From Vogesella indigofera (GTDB lineage Bacteria > Pseudomonadota > Gammaproteobacteria > Burkholderiales > Chromobacteriaceae), in assembly GCF_003633895.1 (NCBI RefSeq), contig NZ_RBID01000002.1, positions 42,024-106,023 of the forward strand: a stretch of DNA of 64,000 nt, read 5' to 3'. Below the pieces are notes generated by a model that saw nothing but the letters and a program-made list of their open reading frames with translations, made no database searches and was not told the origin of the DNA. Shown here in pieces: positions 56,183-64,000 of the stretch. A program made the translations under genes and the position numbers. Within the stretch, counting starts at the first letter, position 1; the number at the start of each line of letters is the position of its first letter.

Positions 56183-58543
56183 TCAGAGCTTGCCGGCGTG
56201 CAGTACCAGACAGTTGCGGCCACGCTGCTTGGCCTGGTAGCAGGCGTCGTCGGCACGGGACAGTACCGGCTGCGCCCGCTCGTCCTGCGGCTGGATCATG
56301 GTCACGCCGATGCTGGCGCTGATGCGGAACGCGCGCTCGCCCAGATAGACGATGTGGGCGTCGATCGCCTGCAGCAGCTCGCGCAGCATGCGCTCGGCGA
56401 CTTCCAGCTCGCAGTGGCACAGCAGGATGGCGAACTCGTCGCCGCCGAGGCGGGCGACGATGTCGCTGCTGCGCACCTGCTGCTGCATGATGCGCGCCAC
56501 ATCCTGCAACAGCAGGTCGCCGCCCTGCTGGCCGGCGCTGTCGTTGACCGCCTTGAAATGATCGAGATCGATCATCGCCAGCACGTGCGGCTGGTAGTGC
56601 ACGCGGTTGTCGTCGAGCACCTCGCCCAGCGCGGCAAGGAAACCGCGACGGTTGCGCAATCCGGTCAGCACGTCGTGGCTGGCCTCCCAGCGCTGCTGCT
56701 GCATGCGCTGCTGCCGTTCGCCGTCGTCGCGCAGCACCACCACCTTGTAGCCCTGCAGCGCGCCGCTGCCGGCCATCACCGACAGCGTCAGCAGCACCGG
56801 CTGCACCCGCATGTCGCGGCTGAGCAGATCCAGCGCCAGCGTCTTGCCGGCGGCATCGCGCTCGATGTCGCGCAGCGGCACCGCCAGTCCGGTCTCCGGG
56901 CTGACCAGATTCATGAACACGCCCAGCAGGCGGCCAAGCACGTCCGAGGCCGGCACCCCGAACAGCGCCAGCGCCGGCGGGTTGGCGTATTCCACCTCGT
57001 CCATGCGGTTGGTCAGCACCACCGCGTCGCTGATCGAGCCCAGCAGCAGCAGGCTGCGCTCACGCTCGGCCTGCAGGTGGCCGCGCGCCTCCTCGCGGGC
57101 GCTGACATCGCTGACCAGGCCGAGGAAGCGGCGTTCACCGCCGCTGGCGGCCAGCTCGCTGAAGCGCAGCTCCACCATCACCCGGCAGCCGTCGCGATGC
57201 CGCAGCCGGCACAGCAACTCGAAGCCGCTGCCGGTGGCCAGCAATTGCTGCCACTGTCCGGCCACCTGCGGCAGGCTGTCGGGGTGGATCTCGTCCAGCC
57301 AGTGACGGCCGAGCCAGTTGCCGATCTCCGCCGCCGGCAAGCCGGCGACACGCATGCTGGCCGGATTGAGCGATTGCAGGCGCGCCTGCGCATCCACCAC
57401 CAGCACCCCCATCGGCGACACCTCGTTCAGGGTGCTGAACAGCGCGTCGCGCGCGGCGAGCTGCTGCTCGCAGTCGGCGCGGCGACGGCAGGCGGCCGCG
57501 ACCTCGTGCGCGATGCGCTGCAGCTCGCGGCAGCCCAGCGCCGCTGTCGTGGCGTAGGGGTCACGCTGCAGCACCGTGAGCTGGTTCTGCAACCGGCCCA
57601 GCGGCCGCAGCAGGCGGCGCATGCCCCACCACGCCAGCGGCAACGACAGCAGCAGCGCGACCAGCAGCAGCAACAGGTAGTGGCCACCCAGCACGCGCGC
57701 CGGCTGCATTACCTCGTGCAGCGGCAGCACCACCCCGAGCAGCCACGGCACATTGCGCAGCCGCTGGTAGACCTGCAGCGCCGGCACGCCATGGCTGTCG
57801 CCCACCGCGGCCTGGCCAGCGGCGCCGCCGAGGGCACGCTGCAGCAACGGGTCGGCCGTCGCCACCGGCATGCTGTCGCCGGCATCGGCGTGCAGGATGG
57901 CGAGCTGGCTGCGTACACTATGGATGGTCAGGAAACCGCCCTGCCCGATAGCGATGTTTTTCAGTTCGCCGAAGAACTCCGGCGAATACAATTCCAGGCT
58001 GCCGCCGAGCACCCCGGCAAGCTGGCCCTCGGCGCTGAACACCGGCGCGGTGAACACGATCACGGTGCGCTTCAGCCCGCCACTCATCGGCACCGGCTCC
58101 GATACCTGCGGCCGCAGGGAGTCGCGGGTGGCGCGGAAGTAGTCCTGATCGGCGACATTGAGACCGAGCCGTCCCGGCAACCCCGGGTAGTCGGCGATGA
58201 CATTGCCCTTGCGGTCGTACAGCAGCACGCTGCTGAACATGCCCTTCAGATAGCGGAAGCGGGCAATCAGCTCTGCGCCCTGCTGCTCGAACTGCTCTGG
58301 CGCCAGCTGCAGGTTGGCCGCAGCCTGCTCCAGCAGCACCTGCCGCGTGCGCACGCGGTCGTCGACATCGGCGGCCAACCTTGCGGCCAAGGCTTCCAGG
58401 CTGCGCGCCTGCACCTCGCGTAGCGCGCTGCGGCTCTGCACATAGGCGCTGCCGCCGGCCAGCAGCAGCAGCAGCGCCAGGAACAGGCCGCCCAGCACCA
58501 GCAGGCGCAGGCGCAGCGTCGACAACAGCACACTCTTGAACAT
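56183..58543 (-). CDS. Membrane diguanylate cyclase with periplasmic sensor and PAS domains
   Basis: A 786-residue protein. An N-terminal helix (about 12-32) and a second near residue 300 enclose a dCache-like periplasmic sensor of about 265 residues; two PAS domains (about 375-500 and 505-625) and a GGDEF domain with intact GGDEF near residue 700 follow. RSSD five residues upstream is a complete inhibition site. No EAL domain. The word occurs near the N-terminus at 58371-58382 (perfect) and 58312-58321 (10-base). Confidence 0.9.
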   Translation of the reverse strand: MFKSVLLSTLRLRLLVLGGLFLALLLLLAGGSAYVQSRSALREVQARSLEALAARLAADVDDRVRTRQVLLEQAAANLQLAPEQFEQQGAELIARFRYLKGMFSSVLLYDRKGNVIADYPGLPGRLGLNVADQDYFRATRDSLRPQVSEPVPMSGGLKRTVIVFTAPVFSAEGQLAGVLGGSLELYSPEFFGELKNIAIGQGGFLTIHSVRSQLAILHADAGDSMPVATADPLLQRALGGAAGQAAVGDSHGVPALQVYQRLRNVPWLLGVVLPLHEVMQPARVLGGHYLLLLLVALLLSLPLAWWGMRRLLRPLGRLQNQLTVLQRDPYATTAALGCRELQRIAHEVAAACRRRADCEQQLAARDALFSTLNEVSPMGVLVVDAQARLQSLNPASMRVAGLPAAEIGNWLGRHWLDEIHPDSLPQVAGQWQQLLATGSGFELLCRLRHRDGCRVMVELRFSELAASGGERRFLGLVSDVSAREEARGHLQAERERSLLLLGSISDAVVLTNRMDEVEYANPPALALFGVPASDVLGRLLGVFMNLVSPETGLAVPLRDIERDAAGKTLALDLLSRDMRVQPVLLTLSVMAGSGALQGYKVVVLRDDGERQQRMQQQRWEASHDVLTGLRNRRGFLAALGEVLDDNRVHYQPHVLAMIDLDHFKAVNDSAGQQGGDLLLQDVARIMQQQVRSSDIVARLGGDEFAILLCHCELEVAERMLRELLQAIDAHIVYLGERAFRISASIGVTMIQPQDERAQPVLSRADDACYQAKQRGRNCLVLHAGKL
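58371..58394 (-). repeat. Tandem 12-mer (one perfect, one degenerate)
   Basis: GCGGCCAACCTT is followed at once by GCGGCCAAGGCT on plus, giving the coding run ALAARLAADV in the periplasmic helix after the first membrane segment. Confidence 0.8.
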
Positions 58544-58597
58544 GACCCGGCTCGATACCCCTCGGCAACGGTTGGCGATGACAGGCGGCGGTGCCGC

Positions 58598-60031
58598 TCA
58601 ATGCAGCTTCGGCGCGTGCTCGGTGACCGGAATCCCGGCCTGCTGCAGGCAGGACTGCAGGTCCTGCCACACCAGACTGCGATCCGGGCTCAGGTCCGGC
58701 GTCAGCAGCCACGGCGTATGGGCCAGCAGCTGCTGCGAGCCGCCCAGCAGGCGCACATCGTAGGCCTGGTGTTCCGGCTGGTATTCCGCCTCGGCGTGCA
58801 GCCCGTCAGGCAGTTCACTGCCGGAGAGCACCGCCATGGTCAGCGCGAAACGCTTGCGGTTGTAGGCGGCGGTACCGGCGGCCAGCGCCTCCCACCACGG
58901 CAGCGGCATGAACAGCTCGGCCTCGCCGTACACCATTTCCGCCGATAGCGCCTGCTGCACCAGCGGCATGGTGGCGTCCAGCGCCTCGCGCGCGTGGCGA
59001 CGCACCTGCGCCAGCGGCAACTTGCCACGCTCGACGATGAAAGGCAGCCACGCCAGCACCAGCTGCGGCTCGTTGACGGTGGAGGCGGCCTCGAAACTGG
59101 CGCGCGAGGCGGCGACGTCGTGCAGCGCCAGGTCGCAACCGGCGTCCATGGTCGGCGCCAGATGCACCAGCGACTGGCAGCTGCGCTCGGCCAGGCTGTC
59201 GACGGTGAAGATGGTCGGCGACATCCACAGGATGGTTTCCGGCGCCAGCGTCAGCGCCTCGGCCAGCTGCGGCTCCACCTGCTCCAGCAACGGGAAGTGC
59301 CACCACACCCCGCCCTGCGCCCGCGAGAACACCACCGGGAACGCCCACAGCTCGTAGGAGGCGACATTGCCGTCCGGCCGCATCACCTCGGGAAAGGCGA
59401 TGGTGTCGTGGGCGCAATCCAGCAGCAGCTTGCGCGCCGGCGGCTCGGTCTGCAGCGCCAGCTGCGACTCGGTAAACACCGCCTGGTCGCCACCGGACAG
59501 CGCCTGCTGTACCAGCGCCGCCAGCTGGATGCGCTTCACCGGGTTCTGCACCGCGTCGCGGCTGAGAGCGACCAGCTCGGCAATACGTGCCTGCCGCTCC
59601 GCCGGCGGCAGCGGCTCGGTCGGCACCAGGCGGAAATCACGCTCCTTCGGTGCCACCTCGCGGTCGATATAGGCTTTCTGCAGTCGCTGGTAGACCTGCA
59701 TCGCCTCGTCGCAGATCTTCTGCAATTGCGCGGCGGTCGGGATCTCGCCCCAGAAGTTGAAATCGAACAGGCGGAAACCGGAGTTGGTGACGTAGTGCGT
59801 CAGGTGATGGCTTTCGTCGTACAGCACCACGCTGCGAAAGCCGTCCTGGTCGCGACCGTCAAACGGCGTCAGGTCCATGCCCACCAGACGACAGACGAAC
59901 ACCGGTTCCTGGGTATGAATCACGTATTCGTAAGGCTCCAGCCCCTTCTCTTCGACGGCATCACCAAAGATGAAACGGCTGGGAATGAATGGATCGCCCT
60001 TGATCGGGACATTGCGCGGATGGGATTTCAT
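58598..60031 (-). CDS. Conserved-looking protein of unknown function
   Basis: A 477-residue protein not recognised. It begins MKSHPRNVPIKGDPFIPSRF, has no signal peptide or membrane helix, and is rich in Trp, Phe and acidic residues (LWAFPVVFSRAQGGVWWHFPLLEQ). The composition and intact length indicate a real gene. It lies between the cyclase gene and the GNAT gene on the same strand with short gaps (54 and 73 bases). Confidence 0.7.
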   Translation of the reverse strand: MKSHPRNVPIKGDPFIPSRFIFGDAVEEKGLEPYEYVIHTQEPVFVCRLVGMDLTPFDGRDQDGFRSVVLYDESHHLTHYVTNSGFRLFDFNFWGEIPTAAQLQKICDEAMQVYQRLQKAYIDREVAPKERDFRLVPTEPLPPAERQARIAELVALSRDAVQNPVKRIQLAALVQQALSGGDQAVFTESQLALQTEPPARKLLLDCAHDTIAFPEVMRPDGNVASYELWAFPVVFSRAQGGVWWHFPLLEQVEPQLAEALTLAPETILWMSPTIFTVDSLAERSCQSLVHLAPTMDAGCDLALHDVAASRASFEAASTVNEPQLVLAWLPFIVERGKLPLAQVRRHAREALDATMPLVQQALSAEMVYGEAELFMPLPWWEALAAGTAAYNRKRFALTMAVLSGSELPDGLHAEAEYQPEHQAYDVRLLGGSQQLLAHTPWLLTPDLSPDRSLVWQDLQSCLQQAGIPVTEHAPKLH

Positions 60032-60104
60032 GCGTCTGGCGTCGATACTGCCTTGTAAAACCGCCGATTTTACTCCGACGCCAGAAGCATAGCTAACAGT
60101 TAGG

Positions 60105-61271
60105 CTAATTTAGTGCCAGCTGGTAACGCTGGAACACCACATCGCGCTGCCAGCCCATGCTGGCGTACAGCGCCTGCGCCGCGGCATTGTCGACGGCGGT
60201 CACCAGATCCAGCCTGACCACGCCCTGCGTCGCGGCCACGCTGGCCGCCGCCTGCAACAGCGCCCGCCCCGCGCCGCTGCGCCGTGCGTGCTCGGCCACA
60301 TACAGGTCGTTCAGCAACCACACCGGCGCCGCCGAAACCGAACTGAACAGCGGACAAAGCTGGGTGAAGCCCAGCAATTCACCGGCGCGCTGGTACACCA
60401 GAATGGTGGTATCGCCCTGCAGCAGCCGCTGGCGGATGAAGTCATGCGAGGTGGCGGCATCGTCGTGACGGCCGTAGAACTGGCGATAGCCGTCGAACAG
60501 CACCGCCAGCTGCGGCAGATCGGCCAGCGTGGCCAGCCGCACGCCGTCCTGCTGCGTCTGCGCGGCCAGGCTGCGGCGGCACTCGTCCAGGCTGCGGCGC
60601 TGGCGGCCGTCGGCGTCGAAGTTGGCCGCATCCAGCCACGCTTCCAGCACGGCACGATTGGCCGGCCACTCGCTGTCCAGCAGGCTGAACCAGGCGGTGT
60701 CGCGGTTCAGCCCCCAGTTCACCCGCGCCTGACGGAAGATGCCCTCGAAGGTAAAGCCCAGCCGCGGCGCGGCGCGCATCGACGGCGCGTTCAGCGTATT
60801 GCACTTCCATTCGTAGCGACGGTAGCCCCAGTCGAACGCCTGCCGCATCAGCAGGTACATCGCCTCGGTGGCCGCCACGCTACGCTGCAGCAGCGGCGAG
60901 TAACGCAGCCAGCCGATTTCGATCACCCCGCCCGCCGCGTCGATGCGCAGGTAGCTGCAGCTGCCGATCGCCTGGCCGCTGGCCTGATCGACGATGGCGA
61001 AGAACAGCGGGTCGCGGCTGTCTTCCATCATGCCGAACCAGCTGCCCCAGTCGGCATCGCTTTGCGGGCGCGGCATCAGGTAGGCCCAGTCGCGGCCGTC
61101 CACATCCAACTCCAGCGCCGCGCGCAGCCCGGCACCGTGCTGCTGGTGGCTGAACGGCTCCACGCGGCAACTGCGCCCCTGCAGGGTGACGCGCTGCGGC
61201 GGGGTGGCACCCTGCCAGTTGTCCACCGTCACGCCCAGCGCGCGGCCGTACTGATCGTATTGCATGTCCAT
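60105..61271 (-). CDS. Tandem GNAT acetyltransferase
   Basis: A 388-residue fusion of two GNAT domains. The N-terminal half (about 35-215) is RimJ/RimL-like: AIGSCSYLRID, EIGWLRYSPLLQ and ALNAPSMRAAPRLGFTFEGIFRQ patterns. The C-terminal half (about 250-388) has LNDLYVAEHARRSGAGRALLQAA, the acetyl-CoA loop, and ALYASMGWQRDVVF. The ATG at 61271 follows GGAGG, which lies in the last codons of the rhodanese gene. Substrates unknown. A 9-base word match lies at 60621-60629. Confidence 0.85.
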   Translation of the reverse strand: MDMQYDQYGRALGVTVDNWQGATPPQRVTLQGRSCRVEPFSHQQHGAGLRAALELDVDGRDWAYLMPRPQSDADWGSWFGMMEDSRDPLFFAIVDQASGQAIGSCSYLRIDAAGGVIEIGWLRYSPLLQRSVAATEAMYLLMRQAFDWGYRRYEWKCNTLNAPSMRAAPRLGFTFEGIFRQARVNWGLNRDTAWFSLLDSEWPANRAVLEAWLDAANFDADGRQRRSLDECRRSLAAQTQQDGVRLATLADLPQLAVLFDGYRQFYGRHDDAATSHDFIRQRLLQGDTTILVYQRAGELLGFTQLCPLFSSVSAAPVWLLNDLYVAEHARRSGAGRALLQAAASVAATQGVVRLDLVTAVDNAAAQALYASMGWQRDVVFQRYQLALN

Positions 61272-61273
61272 GT

Positions 61274-61675
61274 TCAACCTCCGCAGCCGCAATCGGCGGC
61301 CGTGTTGATATCGCAGCTGGCACCGCCAGCCACCGTGGGGTAGCCGTCACGCTTCCACCAGTCCAGCCCGCCCTGCAACTCCTTCACCGTAAAGCCCAGC
61401 TCGGCCAGCTTCAGCGCGGTCTTGGTGGAGGCATTGCAGCCGATGCCGTCGCAGAAGGTCACCAGCAGCACATCACGCGGCAGCTGCGCGGTGCTTTCTG
61501 CCGTGATGCCGCGATGCGGCAGGTTGATGGCGCCGGGCAGGGTTTCGGCGGCATAGGCCGCCGGCGAGCGGCCATCCACCAGCAGCAGCGCCTTGCCCTG
61601 CTTCTGCCGCTCCGCCACATCCCAGCTGTCGATCTCGTACGCCAGTTTGGCCTGGTAAAACGCGATTTGATCCAT
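61274..61675 (-). CDS. Rhodanese-like domain protein
   Basis: A 133-residue single-domain rhodanese. LLVDGRSPAAYAAETLPGAINLPH and VTFCDGIGCNASTKTA give the catalytic Cys75 with a second Cys80 in the loop. The C-terminus ends in a small Cys cluster (SCDINTAADCGCGG). It may handle sulfane sulfur or act as a regulator. The ATG at 61675 follows GGAGCGG. Two bases separate it from the GNAT gene. Confidence 0.85.
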   Translation of the reverse strand: MDQIAFYQAKLAYEIDSWDVAERQKQGKALLLVDGRSPAAYAAETLPGAINLPHRGITAESTAQLPRDVLLVTFCDGIGCNASTKTALKLAELGFTVKELQGGLDWWKRDGYPTVAGGASCDINTAADCGCGG

Positions 61676-61770
61676 TCTGTTTCCGCTCCGTTGGTATCCC
61701 GACCACTTCATGGTAAAAACATTCACGGCCCCGTCCAAGGGCCAGTTTATGACGGCGAAGGGGAACCACT

Positions 61771-63234
61771 TTGCAAGCAGCATGGATCAGCGAGGCGCTG
61801 GCCGCCAGCCTGGAGCGGCACAGCAAGGAAGGGCTGTCACGACAGCTGATGCGGCTGCTGCGACAGTGGATCAGCGACGGGCGCCTGGCCGGCGACACGC
61901 TGCTACCGGCCAGTCGCGAGCTGGCGGCCAGCCTCAAGGTTGGCCGCAACACGGTGCTGAACGCCTATGAACAGCTGCAGGCAGAAGGCTACCTGAGCAC
62001 GCGCCACGGGGCCGGCACCTATGTCACCGACCTGTTCTGCCAGCGGCAGCAGACGCCACTGCCGGCACGACGCCTGCCCCTGGGACTGTCGGCGCGCGGC
62101 GCCAGCCTGTTCGCCAGCTGCCGCCTGCCACAGGGGCTGAGCGGTGCCTTCGCCCCGGGGGTGCCGGAGATCCGCCAGTTCCCGCATCACTGCTGGCAGC
62201 AGCTGCTGTCGCGCCACCAGCGGCAAGCTCATCCGGCCATGCTCAACTACACCGCCGACGGCGGCCTGCCGGCACTGCGCGAGGTACTGGCGGAGTACCT
62301 GCAGCTGTCGCGTTCGGTGCGCTGCCGGCCGGAACAGATCCTGATCACCCACGGCGCGCAGCAAGGGCTGGAACTGACAGCCCGGATGCTGGCCGACCCT
62401 GGCGACATCGCCTGGGTGGAAGAGCCCGGCTATGCTGGCGCCCATGCCGCGTTCCGCGGCGCCGGCCTGACGCTGCTGCCGGCACCGGTCGACGCCGAAG
62501 GTCTGGCGCCGCAGCTAGTCGCCGATCCGCGCCCGCCACGCCTGATCTACACCACACCGTCGCACCAGTATCCGTCCGGGGTGGTGATGAGCCTGTCGCG
62601 GCGACTGACCCTGCTGCAGCACGCCGAACAGGCACAGGCCTGGATCATAGAGGACGACTACGACAGCGAATTCCGCTACCGCTCGCAACCGCTGCCGGCG
62701 CTGCAGGGCATGGCACCGGACGAGCGGGTGATCTACGTCGGCACCTTCAGCAAGGTAATGTACCCCAGCCTGCGCATTGGCTATCTGGTGGTGCCGGATG
62801 CGTTGATCGACGCCTTTCGCAGCGCCAATGCCCGCCTGTACCGGGAAGGGCAGTATCCGGTGCAGGCGGCGCTGGCCGACTTTATCGCCGCCGGACACTT
62901 CGCCCGCCACGTGCGCCGCATGCGCGAACTGTATCGTGAGAGGCAACAGCTACTGCGCCAGGCACTGGCCGACTCCGCTGCCGAGCGGCTGGCTTTGTCG
63001 CCCGGCGAAGCCGGCATGCACCTGGTGGCCAGCCTGCCAGCCGGCGTGCAGGAGCAGGCACTGAGTCAGGCTGCCGCGACACAGGGCGTCTGGCTGCGGC
63101 CACTGGCGCACCACTATCTGGCGACGCCGCAGCAGCAAGGCCTGGTACTGGGCTACGCCGGCGTCGACCAGCAGGCGATCCGGCATGGCACACAGGTACT
63201 GGCCAGCCTGCTTCAGGAACAAGGGAAAAAATGA
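61771..63234 (+). CDS. MocR/PdxR-family transcriptional regulator
   Basis: A 487-residue GntR-type winged helix (about 20-90) fused to an aminotransferase-like PLP domain (about 125-480). ASRELAASLKVGRNTVLNAYEQL is the recognition helix region, and YVGTFSKVMYPSLRIGY places the PLP lysine at residue 328. A TTG start at 61771 is used because AAGGGG lies seven bases upstream and no ATG precedes the HTH. The perfect word at 61936-61947 encodes KVGR within the HTH. Probably controls the divergent rhodanese-GNAT pair. Confidence 0.9.
   Translation: MQAAWISEALAASLERHSKEGLSRQLMRLLRQWISDGRLAGDTLLPASRELAASLKVGRNTVLNAYEQLQAEGYLSTRHGAGTYVTDLFCQRQQTPLPARRLPLGLSARGASLFASCRLPQGLSGAFAPGVPEIRQFPHHCWQQLLSRHQRQAHPAMLNYTADGGLPALREVLAEYLQLSRSVRCRPEQILITHGAQQGLELTARMLADPGDIAWVEEPGYAGAHAAFRGAGLTLLPAPVDAEGLAPQLVADPRPPRLIYTTPSHQYPSGVVMSLSRRLTLLQHAEQAQAWIIEDDYDSEFRYRSQPLPALQGMAPDERVIYVGTFSKVMYPSLRIGYLVVPDALIDAFRSANARLYREGQYPVQAALADFIAAGHFARHVRRMRELYRERQQLLRQALADSAAERLALSPGEAGMHLVASLPAGVQEQALSQAAATQGVWLRPLAHHYLATPQQQGLVLGYAGVDQQAIRHGTQVLASLLQEQGKK
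61936..61947 (+). repeat. Perfect 12-mer in the mocR-type gene
   Basis: AAGGTTGGCCGC on plus, encoding KVGR in the DNA-binding helix. Confidence 0.9.
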
Positions 63235-63734
63235 TGAACAAGCCGCCACTTCTGGTCAGCGCCTGCCTGCTGGGACAACCGGTACGGTATGACGGCCACG
63301 GCAAGGCCATGCCATCACCGCTGCTATTCGAATTGGCCCGTCGCTATCAGCTGCTCAGCATCTGCCCGGAGTGCCAGGGCGGCTTGCCGACGCCACGTCC
63401 AGCGGCCGAAATCAGTGGCGGTGACGGTGGTGACGGTGGTGACGTACTCGACGGCCGCGCCCGCGTTATCACACAGACAGGGCAGGATGTCAGCCGCGCC
63501 TTCATCGACGGCGCGCGACAGGCTCTCGACAGCGCCATCCGCCACGGCTGCCGGCAGGCACTGCTCAAGGCCAATAGCCCGTCCTGCGGCAACCGGCAGA
63601 TCCATAGCGGCCGCTTCGACCAACAGTTACAGCCCGGCAGCGGCGTGACGGCTGCCCTGCTGCAAGGGCACGGCATTAGCGTATTCAATGAGAACGAGAT
63701 GGACAGGCTGCTGCTCACCAAGCCGCAACCATAG
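63231..63734 (+). CDS. DUF523 family protein
   Basis: A 167-residue protein of the DUF523 family: VSACLLGQPVRYDGHGK, ICPECQGGLPTPRPAAEI and LLKANSPSCGNRQIHSG contain the conserved cysteines (a probable metal or cluster site). Function unknown. The start overlaps the mocR-type stop (ATGA). Residues 63-71 are a GGDGGDGGD run from a 9-base tandem repeat at 63421-63444. Confidence 0.87.
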   Translation: MMNKPPLLVSACLLGQPVRYDGHGKAMPSPLLFELARRYQLLSICPECQGGLPTPRPAAEISGGDGGDGGDVLDGRARVITQTGQDVSRAFIDGARQALDSAIRHGCRQALLKANSPSCGNRQIHSGRFDQQLQPGSGVTAALLQGHGISVFNENEMDRLLLTKPQP

Positions 63735-64000
63735 CGGCCGACAAGCGCGGCCTGGCTCCCTGCCGGCCGCGGCGGTGTGACACCCCGTTAACAGCAGGTG
63801 ATCACCGTGCAGACGAATAACTACCACCCCAAGCGGAAGCCGTGCAGGGCTTGGCAGCCAGATAAAGCGCATCACGGGGAATGGCAATCGGATAGAAGCT
63901 GCGGGCCACAAGGTTGGCCGCAGCGGCGTTGTGCAGGCCGCGGCCACGCACCTCGCGGGCGACCCCGTTGGATCAGCGGCGGGGCGAGATGGGGAATTGA
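63735..64000. other. Window end without a recognised gene
   Basis: 266 bases with no convincing coding region on either strand. A perfect AAGGTTGGCCGC lies at 63910-63921. A minus-strand gene end cannot be excluded because the window stops here. Confidence 0.5.
63910..63921 (+). repeat. Perfect 12-mer in the terminal noncoding stretch
   Basis: AAGGTTGGCCGC preceded by AC and followed by AGC. Confidence 0.85.

Noticed and set aside
63627..63947. Minus-strand open frame at the window end
   Set aside because: Arg/Pro-rich translation antisense to the DUF523 gene; it has the look of a GC-rich shadow frame.

Overview
The window is a GC-rich (roughly two thirds G+C), gene-dense bacterial chromosome segment with Gram-negative envelope genes. 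Type IV pilus assembly genes in the order pilMNOPQ-aroK-aroB, a lipopolysaccharide core cluster, msbA, metXW, the EI/HPr/EIIA-Man phosphotransferase set and a DUF2782-thrB pair together point to a betaproteobacterium of the order Neisseriales, probably a Chromobacteriaceae member such as Vogesella or a relative. The genus is inference. No rRNA, tRNA, prophage, CRISPR array or complete insertion sequence was seen.

Layout. 91-11809 (minus): ten tightly coupled lipopolysaccharide core and export genes, most overlapping by 1-8 bases. 11829-14278 (minus): ptsI, ptsH and a mannose-type EIIA. 14356-17619: cysG diverging from a PAS-GAF-GGDEF diguanylate cyclase. 17852-25587: polA (minus), then LOG-family protein, DUF2782 protein, thrB, an RstAB-type two-component system and a small outer-membrane barrel. 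25816-32828: orphan solute-binding protein, hemF, secreted protein, HIT protein, sulfurtransferase, hydrolase, xthA, pyrE and a coiled-coil protein. 32950-37078 (mostly minus): coiled-coil protein, ampG, metW, metX and a small membrane protein. 37163-42197: radical SAM protein, msrPQ, a YbaK deacylase, a Bcr/CflA exporter and an ArsC-like protein. 42267-51964: PBP1A (minus), pilMNOPQ, aroK, aroB and a small FimV/TPR-like protein. 52134-52990 (minus): two pilin-like genes, one FimT-like. 53275-63734: gabT, gabD, a second diguanylate cyclase, an unrecognised 477-residue protein, a tandem GNAT protein, a rhodanese, a MocR-type regulator and a DUF523 protein.

The outstanding signal is not a gene. 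The 12-mer AAGGTTGGCCGC occurs 18 times perfectly (both orientations), and at least 27 more sites match its 10-base or 9-base core. Chance at this base composition predicts about 0.02 perfect copies. It lies inside coding regions in several reading frames (giving KVGR, RLAA, LRPTL or AANL) and as inverted pairs that form hairpins between genes. This is how Neisseria and Pasteurellaceae DNA uptake sequences behave, but the sequence is unlike the uptake words I know. The window also encodes the type IV pilus secretin operon and two pilin-like proteins, one FimT-like with an RxR near its C-terminus, which could be part of the matching uptake apparatus.

A second unexplained element is a 140-152 bp MITE-like repeat in three copies, each flanked by a 4-bp duplication TAAG or TGAG. 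Two copies sit exactly on the stop codon of the preceding gene.
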